Below are positions 1 to 5,547 of a DNA stretch of 7,849 nt, piece by piece. The stretch comes from Candidatus Omnitrophota bacterium. Lineage in GTDB: Bacteria > Omnitrophota > Gorgyraeia > Duberdicusellales > 4484-171. The stretch lies in contig DAOVKQ010000021.1 in NCBI GenBank assembly GCA_030631705.1, positions 1 to 7,849 of the forward strand, given 5' to 3'. Position numbers and translations under genes: made by a program. The notes under the pieces were generated by a model. It saw only the letters and a list, made by a program, of their open reading frames with translations. It made no database searches and was not told where the DNA came from. Position 1 is the first letter of the stretch; every line of letters begins with the position of its first letter.

Positions 1-611
1 ATCCTCATAGAATCGAAGGGCAGAAGACTGCGGCGTGTGAGTTAGCTGATTGCCTAAGAGAATCGCCGGTATGTCATTCTTTGCCCGTAGGCAACGCCGG
101 CAATGTTACTGCTTATTGGAAAGGATATAAAGAGTATTATGCTTACAAGAAAATCAAGCGTTTACCGATAATGCTCGGGTTTCAGGCTAAAGGAGCTTCT
201 CCCATAGTAAAAGGAAAGCCGTTTAAAAAGCCCAATACGGTGGCTACAGCAATACGCATTGGTAATCCTGCCGGCTGGCAGACAGCGCTGGAAGCAAAAA
301 GAGAGTCCGGCGGCGTTATTGATTACGTTACCGATACCGAAATTATATATGCCTATAAATTTTTAGCTAAAAGTGAAGGTATTTTTGTTGAACCGGCATC
401 CGCTGCATCGGTCGCCGGTTTGTTTAAGCTGGACAGTCAAGGTTATTTTAATAAGTTTCTTAAGAAATATAAAGTTTTAACTATTGTCTGTACTTTGACC
501 GGACATGGTTTAAAAGATCCCCAGTTAGCAATAGAAAAAGTGAAAGCCCCAAAAGTAGTTAAGCCTACGCTTGAAGTTATAGTCAGACTCGCCCGCATTT
601 CAAAAAAGTAA
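1..611 (+). CDS. thrC: Threonine synthase, C-terminal part (5' end off-window)
   Basis: Converts O-phospho-L-homoserine to threonine with PLP, the last step of threonine synthesis in the cytoplasm. The reading frame is open from base 3 without a start codon, so the gene enters from the left; about 202 residues are visible. The first residues (PHRIEGQKTA) match the family's 'NPYRxEGQKTA' segment. The PLP phosphate-binding loop VGNAGN lies at 87-104, followed by TAYWKG, then GFQAKGASPIV, TVATAIRIGNPAGW, ESGGVIDYVTD, EGIFVEPASAASVAGL and a C-terminal CTLTGHGLKDP, all typical of the short (about 350 aa) bacterial type. The PLP lysine region is off-window. A TTG at 81 is internal, not the start. 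The TAA stop is 1 nt before argS, so the two are probably co-transcribed. Identification is by motif recall; very secure. Confidence 0.96.
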   Translation, partial: PHRIEGQKTAACELADCLRESPVCHSLPVGNAGNVTAYWKGYKEYYAYKKIKRLPIMLGFQAKGASPIVKGKPFKKPNTVATAIRIGNPAGWQTALEAKRESGGVIDYVTDTEIIYAYKFLAKSEGIFVEPASAASVAGLFKLDSQGYFNKFLKKYKVLTIVCTLTGHGLKDPQLAIEKVKAPKVVKPTLEVIVRLARISKK

Positions 612-612
612 A

Positions 613-2278
613 ATGAGAGACCTTTATCATAAATTTTCCCAAGTCATCAATGAAATCTTATCGCACTATGCTGTTGACATAGCTCCTCCTTTATGGGAAT
701 TGCCTAAAGATAAAAAATACGGTGATATTTCTACAATGATTGCCTTAAAAATTGCTTCTCAGACAAAAAAAAAATCCTTTAGATATTGCCTGCGGGATTA
801 AAGAGGTTCTGCAAGATAGGTTAAAAGATGACGCCCGGCGGATAGAGATTATTAAACCGGGATTCGTACATGTCTTTATATCGCAAAAAGGACTGCTGGA
901 TTCCCTTAACAAAATCATTAAACAAAAGGATAAGCTTTTTAAAGAGAAGCGCAAAAAAAAGGTTCTTCTGGAATTTGTAAGCGCAAATCCGACAGGTCCG
1001 CTTTCTATAGCGCACGGCCGGCAGGCAGTAGTTGGCGATGTCCTCGGGCGGGCTCTTGAGTTTCTCGGCAATCAAGTGACAAGGGAATATTATATAAATG
1101 ATGCCGGAAGGCAAATAAACTTATTAGAAGATTCTGTAAAATATCAGATGCGCAGGAGCCTCCGGGTCAAAGATTTTGCCGATAGTTTATCCCTGCGGGT
1201 TGAAGATTTGTTAAGGCCGGAGGAAGGCAATGAAATTCCCCAAGACGGATACCATGGGTCGTATGTAGAGGAAATTGCCTTAGAGGCAGTTCGGAAAGTT
1301 TCAGCAGATAAAGACGTTAAAGATTTTGATTTAAAACAATTCATTCTTAACTATGTACTTTCCGGGATTAAAAAAGATTTGTCTTCTTTGGGAATCGGAT
1401 TTAACAACTGGATAAGTCAGCAGAAGATTATTGATGACGGTAAGGTAGAGCAGGCCGTAAAGGTTTTAAAAAATAAGGGGTTGATTTATGAAGAGGGAGG
1501 CGCGTTGTGGTTTAAGGCAACTGCTTTTGGTGACGATAAAGACAGAGTGATTAAAAAGGCAGATAGTGAACTCACCTATTTTGCTTCTGATATTGCTTAT
1601 CATAGAGATAAATTTGAGAGAAAATTTGATTTGTTTATAAATTTATGGGGCCCGGACCATCATGGCTATGTCAAAAGAGTTAAGTCAGCTGTTAAGGCTT
1701 TGGGTTTTAACGATGCTTTATTAGATGTTATTATTATTCAGCTTGTAACTATAAATACAAAAGAAAGAATGTCACGGAGAAAAGGGACGGCTATCTTGCT
1801 TTCCGACTTGATAAAAGAAGTCGGCCGGGATGCCTCACGATTTTATTATCTTCAGAGAAAAAATTTTTCACCTTTGGAATTTGATATCGATTTAGCCAAG
1901 ACCGCTTCTTTTGATAATCCTCTTTATTATATACAGTACGCTCACACAAGAATATTGAGTATTTTTCGTAAAGCCAAAGTCAAAGAGTTTTTCCCTGAAC
2001 ATAGTAGTCTTTTAGAAGAGGAGGAGCTGAATTTAATCAGGGATATCCTGCAGTTTTTTTCTTGTTTGGATAAAGTTTATTATAATTTGGAGCCGGTATT
2101 CTTGATTGAGTATTTAAAAGGAATAGCCGCCAGTTTTCATAAATTTTACGAAAAAAGGCGGATTTTAAGTGATGATAAAAATAAAACCCTCGCTGGCTTA
2201 AATCTTTTAGAGGCTGTGCGGGTAGTTATCGATTGCGGCTTAAGGATCCTGGGGATAGAGCCTCTTGAGGAAATGTAA
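613..2278 (+). CDS. argS: Arginyl-tRNA synthetase, reading frame broken at an A10 run
   Basis: Charges tRNA-Arg with arginine (class I synthetase). The ATG at 613 opens a frame (MRDLYHKFSQVINEIL) that ends at 799-801. The rest of the protein continues in the next frame to TAA 2276-2278. The switch falls at ten A residues, 765-774. Reading nine A gives ...SQTKKNPLDIACGI and a 554-residue protein, the usual family length. Domains on that joined protein: N-terminal additional domain (about 1-90); catalytic Rossmann domain with SANPTGPL then SIAH at 131-134 in the HIGH position, WGPDHHGY at 345-352 and RMSRRKGT in the KMSKS position from 385; C-terminal DALR anticodon domain with NPLYYIQYAHTRI and final GIEPLEEM. 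HIGH is altered to SIAH; I recall similar (T/S)(V/I)AHGRQA variants in some bacteria. No clear ribosome binding site precedes the ATG, so coupling to thrC is likely. The frame break may be sequencing error, slippage rescue or a real mutation. Confidence 0.93.
765..774 (+). other. A10 homopolymer at the argS frame switch
   Basis: This is a run of ten A residues inside argS, the longest homopolymer I see in the window. Upstream argS sequence is in one frame and downstream in the +1 frame; removing one A (or adding two) joins them exactly at T-K-K-N-P. Runs of eight A elsewhere (953-960 in argS, 6840-6847 and 7545-7552 in argJ) do not disturb their genes. Confidence 0.9.
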
Positions 2279-2294
2279 TTTGGGGGATGACCAA

Positions 2295-3956
2295 ATGAGA
2301 AAACGCTGGGCAGTTAAAGAGCTTACCGATGAAGCAAGCATTTTAGGTAAAGAACTTAATTTTAATCCTATTGTAGTCCAGCTTTTGCTTAACCGCGAAG
2401 TAGCTAAAGGCGATTTTATTTCATTCATGAATCCTCAGGTTTCGTCTTTACATTCTCCTTTACTTTTGCCTGATATAAAGGTAGCAGTTGAAAGGATAAA
2501 AAAAGCCCTCAAAAAGAAGGAGAAGATATTCCTTTTCGGCGATTATGATGTTGACGGAATAACTTCGCTGACTATATTTCATGAATATATAAAGAATACG
2601 GGAGGTATTTTTTCTTTTTATATACCCCACAGGACAAAGGAGGGCTTTGGGCTGAATAAAAACGCGGTAAGGACCATTAAAAAAGAAGGTGGAAACGTTA
2701 TTATCGCCTTTGACTGTGGAACTAATTCTTTTGATGAAATAGAATTAGCCCGTTCTTTAGGCATTGATGTTATTGTTATCGATCATCATCAGCCTCAGGA
2801 TAATTTCAAAGGGCCGTTGGCTTTTGTTAATCCCAAAAGAAAAGATTGCCGCTATCCTTTTCCCTACTTAAGCAGCGCGGCAGTAGCTTTTAAAGTAGTA
2901 CAGGCTTTAAAAGAGGATGATTGTTTTGATTTGCTGGATCTGGTAGCTTTATCGATTGTTTGTGATGTCGTATCTTTACGAGGTGAGAATCGTATTCTTT
3001 TAAAGGAAGGCCTAAAACGTTTAAAGAACAGTGATCGGTTTTCGATAAATGCTTTATGTAAAACCAGCGGAGTAAAAAAGCATAATTTGGATATTTTTCA
3101 CTTAGGTTATATTTTGGGGCCGAGGATTAATGCTTCGGGAAGGGTGAATACGGCTAAAGAGGCATTAGATATGTTTCTCGCCAAAGATGCTCAGTCTGCA
3201 GAAACCTGCGCCCGTAGATTGGAGGGTTATAACCGCTTGCGCCGGGAGATAGAGAGCGGCGTGCTGAAAGAAGCGGATGATTTATTGAGCCGCGAAGGCA
3301 CGCAAAACCCGGTCTCGGTTGTTTATAAGCAAGGATGGCATCACGGGGTTTTGGGTATTGTTGCTTCCCGGCTTCTTGATAAATATTACCGTCCTACGCT
3401 TGTTATAGGTTTTGATCAGGATAAGGGGAGAGGGTCGGCCCGTTCAGTGGGAAATTTTAATATCGTTGACGCGTTAAATCAGTGCGGAGAATATCTTTGT
3501 GCTTGCGGCGGACACAAAAAAGCCGCGGGTATAGAAATCCTTTATAAAAATGTAGAAGGTTTTAAGAAGAAATTGAACGAAGTTATAGCTAAAACCATTG
3601 ATTCAAAAGATTTAATTCCTTGTTTAGATATAGATTTGGAGATAGGTTTTGAAGCTATAAGTGTAGATTTAGCCGAGGCAATCGAAAATTTAAAACCCTA
3701 CGGAGAAGGAAACCCTGTTCCTTTATTTACGACGAAAAAAGTTTTTATCAGGCAATCTCCCAAAAAAGTAAGCAGTAGATTGTATTCAGTCTGGTTAAGT
3801 AACGGCGGGTTTACATATGAGGCTGTTTTTGGTGTCAGGGGCGGTTTTGGGGAAATACTTAATTACGGCAAGGAATTCGAAATAGTTTACTGTTTAGAAA
3901 AAAATTACTACCAGAATAGTTTAAAGTTAGTACTTAAAGATATCAGGTTAGCCTAG
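2295..3956 (+). CDS. recJ: Single-stranded-DNA-specific 5'-3' exonuclease RecJ
   Basis: Degrades single-stranded DNA 5' to 3' in recombination, mismatch and base-excision repair, in the cytoplasm with Mg/Mn. I chose ATG 2295 (553 aa, normal family length) because a GGGGGA ribosome binding site at 2282-2287 lies 7 nt upstream; an in-frame TTG at 2265 would overlap argS. DHH-phosphoesterase motifs in order: GDYDVDG at 82-88, DCGT with D140, DHH at 163-165, and ALSIVCDVVSL with D224. Then comes LGPRINASGR from about 274, and the DHHA1 domain with WHHGVLGIVASRL from 348 and CGGHKKAAG around 404-412. The C-terminal part (ENLKPYGEGNP onward) matches the RecJ OB-fold region. All expected metal-binding residues appear present. 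It starts 16 nt after argS, so it is probably in the same transcript. Its last 9 bp overlap the end of rpmB on the other strand. Confidence 0.96.
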   Translation: MRKRWAVKELTDEASILGKELNFNPIVVQLLLNREVAKGDFISFMNPQVSSLHSPLLLPDIKVAVERIKKALKKKEKIFLFGDYDVDGITSLTIFHEYIKNTGGIFSFYIPHRTKEGFGLNKNAVRTIKKEGGNVIIAFDCGTNSFDEIELARSLGIDVIVIDHHQPQDNFKGPLAFVNPKRKDCRYPFPYLSSAAVAFKVVQALKEDDCFDLLDLVALSIVCDVVSLRGENRILLKEGLKRLKNSDRFSINALCKTSGVKKHNLDIFHLGYILGPRINASGRVNTAKEALDMFLAKDAQSAETCARRLEGYNRLRREIESGVLKEADDLLSREGTQNPVSVVYKQGWHHGVLGIVASRLLDKYYRPTLVIGFDQDKGRGSARSVGNFNIVDALNQCGEYLCACGGHKKAAGIEILYKNVEGFKKKLNEVIAKTIDSKDLIPCLDIDLEIGFEAISVDLAEAIENLKPYGEGNPVPLFTTKKVFIRQSPKKVSSRLYSVWLSNGGFTYEAVFGVRGGFGEILNYGKEFEIVYCLEKNYYQNSLKLVLKDIRLA

Positions 3957-4190
3957 TATTTTAACAGGAGTGGTAATTTTGCCGGCCTTAATGCATTTAG
4001 CGCAGACAAGTGCTTTTTTAAGCTTTCCTTGTAATATTATCCGTTTTTTCTGCAGGTTTGGATGAAATTTTCGCTTGGTGACACCTGTAGTTTTTAATCC
4101 GATGCCGCCTTTTTTCTTAGGTAATCCTCTGCGGGCTATGGAATTACCGCTAATAGTCTTTTTTCCGCAAATTACACATTTTCTTGACAT
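3948..4190 (-). CDS. rpmB: 50S ribosomal protein L28, zinc-ribbon (C+) form
   Basis: Structural protein of the large ribosomal subunit. It has 80 residues starting MSRKCVICGKK. A CxxC pair at 5/8 and a second at 63/66 (VCAKC) make a four-cysteine zinc site, so this is the zinc-binding paralog type. The body ARRGLPKKKGGIGLKTTGVTKR and KFHPNLQKKR is the typical basic L28 core. I chose ATG 4188-4190 over the in-frame TTG at 4206-4208 because L28 proteins begin just before the first CxxC and the TTG falls next to the -10 box. There is no Shine-Dalgarno sequence; a strong promoter ends 9 nt before the ATG, implying a leaderless mRNA. It stands alone on the minus strand, converges with recJ (9-bp overlap) and diverges from rplM. 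Confidence 0.94.
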   Translation of the reverse strand: MSRKCVICGKKTISGNSIARRGLPKKKGGIGLKTTGVTKRKFHPNLQKKRIILQGKLKKALVCAKCIKAGKITTPVKILG

Positions 4191-4199
4191 AAGGTCATT

Positions 4200-4228
4200 A
4201 ATATACAAAGAAATGGTTTGTATGTCAA
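4200..4228 (-). promoter_or_regulatory. Strong sigma70-type promoter of rpmB
   Basis: On the minus strand, a consensus -35 TTGACA (4223-4228) is followed by a 17-nt spacer and a -10 TATATT (4200-4205), five of six consensus bases at ideal spacing. Only 9 nt separate the -10 from the rpmB ATG, so transcription should start about 2-3 nt before the start codon. Confidence 0.75.
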
Positions 4229-4240
4229 GGAAAAATATTC

Positions 4241-4402
4241 GATGCTATACCAGACGTCCTATTTAGGTACACCCTTGACGCATATATTATCATGCCCAAT
4301 CATGTTCACGGAATAATAAATATTGTAGGGGCGGGGTCACTCCGCCCGGATAAAATAATCGGGCGCGGAAACCGCGCCTCTACTGAGCCAAATATATATT
4401 GA
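4241..4402 (+). pseudogene. REP-associated tyrosine transposase (RAYT, IS200-like) remnant
   Basis: Frame 2 encodes a fragment reading ...YTLDAYIIMPNHVHGIINIVGAG... and ending at TGA 4400-4402. MPNHVHG (from 4292) carries the HxH metal-binding pair of the HUH/Y1 transposases of the TnpA-REP type, and LDAYxIMPNHVHGII is the family signature. The following VGAGSLRPD with GRGNRAS is the kind of segment I recall in RAYT genes where a REP-like palindrome lies inside the coding sequence. The fragment has no start codon, lacks the N-terminal domain, and stops before the conserved helix with the catalytic tyrosine, so it cannot be functional. It is wedged between the rpmB and rplM promoters; its stop codon overlaps the rplM -35 box. 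Homology is clear only from about 4270 to 4390; the left limit is approximate. Confidence 0.8.
4325..4383 (+). repeat. REP/BIME-like pair of GC-rich hairpins
   Basis: Two adjacent stem-loops lie in otherwise AT-rich DNA. The first pairs 4329-4336 with 4340-4347 (8 bp, one G-T, loop TCA). The second pairs GGCGCGG 4362-4368 with CCGCGCC 4372-4378 (7 perfect bp, loop AAA). The outer ends also pair: GTAGGGGCG 4325-4333 with CGCCTCTAC 4375-4383 (9 bp, one G-T), so the unit can fold as one long structure. This GTAGGGGCG...CTAC layout is typical of REP elements mobilised by RAYT transposases, and it lies directly in the RAYT remnant. Confidence 0.8.
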
Positions 4403-4426
4403 CATTTTTCACGAATATGGTATAAA
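4399..4426 (+). promoter_or_regulatory. Strong extended -10 promoter of rplM-rpsI
   Basis: A consensus -35 TTGACA (4399-4404) is followed by a 16-nt spacer and TATAAA (4421-4426), preceded by TGG (4418-4420), which gives an extended -10 (TGn). The predicted start near 4433 yields a leader of about 54 nt before rplM. It is consistent with a highly expressed ribosomal operon. Confidence 0.8.
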
Positions 4427-4433
4427 AAACACT

Positions 4434-4465
4434 CGTATTCGGTTCGGAAATACGGTTTGGAAATA
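4434..4465 (+). promoter_or_regulatory. rplM leader: 13-bp tandem repeat and 5'-end hairpin
   Basis: Two adjacent 13-nt units, CGGTTCGGAAATA (4440-4452) and CGGTTTGGAAATA (4453-4465), differ at one base. In addition CGTATT (4434-4439) pairs with AATACG (4449-4454), forming a 6-bp hairpin right at the predicted 5' end of the mRNA. This could be an operator, an mRNA stabiliser or an r-protein binding leader; the sequence does not decide which. I do not recognise it as a known L13 leader motif. Confidence 0.5.
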
Positions 4466-4486
4466 AATGTTAGCACAGTTAACAAA

Positions 4487-4912
4487 ATGAAAAAGACAAA
4501 ATTTTACAACAAAGTTGAACGAAAATGGGTTCTTGTTGATGCTAGAAACAAGGTTTTAGGAAGATTCGCCAGCCGTATTGCCAGGATTTTACAAGGTAAG
4601 CATAAACCAACGTATAGCCCTAATTTTTTATGTGGGGATATTGTGGTGGTAGTTAATGCGAAATATATAAAAGTTACCGGAACCAAATTAAAGACCAAGA
4701 TATATGATAAATATTCCGGGTATCCCAGCGGAAGGAAAGAGATCACCTTAGAGCAGCTTCTTCAAAAGAATCCGACTAAGGTTCTCCGTATGGCCGTTAA
4801 AGGCATGTTGCCTAAGAATCAACTGGCAAAAATAATGTTGAGGTCATTAAAAATTTATCTTGAAGATGAATGTCCTCATGCGGGACAGAAGCCGCAAAAA
4901 ATAGAGGTGTAG
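4487..4912 (+). CDS. rplM: 50S ribosomal protein L13
   Basis: Early-assembly protein of the large ribosomal subunit. It has 141 residues from ATG 4487, matching the usual 140-145 aa. The start gives MKKTKFYNKVERKWVLVDA, aligning with the family's N-terminus; an in-frame TTG at 4457 would add ten unmatched residues. Signature segments: VLGRFASRIARILQGKHKPTYSP, GDIVVVVNA, VTGTKL, YSGYPSGRKEIT, AVKGMLPKNQLA and a late HAGQKP. No Shine-Dalgarno precedes the ATG. Instead a short ORF ATG-TTA-GCA-CAG-TTA-ACA-AAA-TGA (4467-4490) ends in ATGA overlap with the start, a possible coupling arrangement. It is the first gene of an operon with rpsI (1 nt apart) behind a strong promoter. Confidence 0.97.
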   Translation: MKKTKFYNKVERKWVLVDARNKVLGRFASRIARILQGKHKPTYSPNFLCGDIVVVVNAKYIKVTGTKLKTKIYDKYSGYPSGRKEITLEQLLQKNPTKVLRMAVKGMLPKNQLAKIMLRSLKIYLEDECPHAGQKPQKIEV

Positions 4913-4913
4913 A

Positions 4914-5318
4914 ATGGAAGAAAAGAGTAAGGGTTTTCTTTTTACCACAGGAAGAAGAAAAGAAGCTGTTGCCAGAGTTAAGCTTATCCTTAACGGTAAA
5001 GGGAAAATTTTAATTAATGGTAAAGAGTTCGTAAATTATTTTACTACAGTTGAACAGCAGATACAGGTTAAAAAACCTCTTGTTGCCACCCAGACCGAAG
5101 ATTCTGTTGATGTGAGGGCTAAGGTAACAGGCGGAGGCTCCTCCGGCCAGGCAGGAGCAGTTAGTTTAGGTATAGCCAGAGCCTTGCTGGAATTTAACTC
5201 TGAATTGCGCAGTGTTTTGAGAAAGCAAGATCTTTTGACTCGTGACCCGAGGGCAAAAGAGAGAAAAAAATACGGCCGCAAAGGCGCCCGCCGCAGATTT
5301 CAATGGACTAAGCGTTAA
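4914..5318 (+). CDS. rpsI: 30S ribosomal protein S9
   Basis: Small-subunit head protein whose C-terminal tail reaches the P-site tRNA. It has 134 residues (family about 130). Signatures: TTGRRKEAVARVKL near the N-terminus, INGKEFVNYF, VTGGGSSGQAGAVSLGIARALLEF in the middle, and LLTRDPRAKERKKYGRKGARRRFQWTKR at the end, with the invariant terminal KR. The ATG at 4914 lies 1 nt after the rplM stop, with an AGAGGTG ribosome binding site at 4903-4909 inside rplM, so this is the standard rplM-rpsI pair. A pyrimidine tract (TTTC repeats then T5, 5319-5335) follows the stop, without a clear stem before it. Confidence 0.97.
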   Translation: MEEKSKGFLFTTGRRKEAVARVKLILNGKGKILINGKEFVNYFTTVEQQIQVKKPLVATQTEDSVDVRAKVTGGGSSGQAGAVSLGIARALLEFNSELRSVLRKQDLLTRDPRAKERKKYGRKGARRRFQWTKR

Positions 5319-5381
5319 TTTCTTTCTTTCTTTTTAAAAATCATTACAAAATAGTGTGGGCTGGGTTTTGTCTTAAAAAGG

Positions 5382-5394
5382 CAGATTTTATCTG
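5382..5394 (+). repeat. Small perfect palindrome in the rpsI-argC gap
   Basis: CAGAT (5382-5386) and ATCTG (5390-5394) form a perfect 5-bp inverted repeat around TTT. It lies 64 nt downstream of rpsI. It may contribute to transcription ending or be chance; the stem is short. Confidence 0.3.
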
Positions 5395-5416
5395 TTAACA
5401 AGATGTGTCTACGCTA

Positions 5417-5429
5417 ATGCCGGTGGCAT
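5417..5429 (+). repeat. Small perfect palindrome just upstream of the argC promoter
   Basis: ATGCC (5417-5421) and GGCAT (5425-5429) are separated by GGT, ending 7 bp before the -35 box. The position would suit an activator or repressor site for argCJ, but it does not look like the classic AT-rich ARG box, and its role is unknown. Confidence 0.35.
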
Positions 5430-5436
5430 AAAGTTA

Positions 5437-5468
5437 TTGACTCTATTGTGTTTTTGGTCTATTATAAT
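5437..5468 (+). promoter_or_regulatory. Promoter of argC-argJ
   Basis: TTGACT (5437-5442) is followed after 17 nt by TATTAT (5460-5465), each five of six consensus bases. A perfect TATAAT overlaps at 5463-5468 but with a 20-nt spacer. Predicted start is near 5472, giving an argC leader of about 75 nt. Confidence 0.65.
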
Positions 5469-5503
5469 GGCGCTGTTGCATAATAGCACCAGCGCCTTCT
5501 TTC
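5469..5503 (+). terminator. GC-rich dyad with T-rich tail: terminator and/or operator at the argC start site
   Basis: GGCGCTG (5469-5475) pairs with CAGCGCC (5490-5496). Inside, after one mismatch, TGC (5477-5479) pairs with GCA (5486-5488), leaving loop ATAATA: a 10-bp stem with one internal mismatch. TTCTTTC follows (5497-5503). For RNA arriving from rpsI it looks like an intrinsic terminator, although the T tract is interrupted. For the argC promoter it spans the predicted +1 and could be a repressor site or attenuator. Which role applies cannot be settled from sequence. Confidence 0.5.
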
Positions 5504-5547
5504 GATCAACCTAAATGAGAAAGAACCAAAAAAATAAAGGTATAAAA

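Noticed and set aside
745..1344. Several minus-strand open frames across the first part of argS
   Set aside because: They overlap the conserved ArgRS catalytic domain and show no family features of their own.
4275..4303. TTGACG followed by AT-rich DNA as another promoter
   Set aside because: No acceptable -10 hexamer lies 16-18 nt downstream, and the bases are explained by the transposase reading frame.
5319..5436. Possible tRNA or small RNA gene in the rpsI-argC gap
   Set aside because: No cloverleaf, T-loop (GTTCRA) or CCA-end pattern can be found; only short palindromes are present.
5515..5547. Upstream ATG as the argC start
   Set aside because: It has no ribosome binding site and adds a lysine-rich tail absent from the family, while ATG 5548 has AAAGG at good spacing and starts at the NADP fold.
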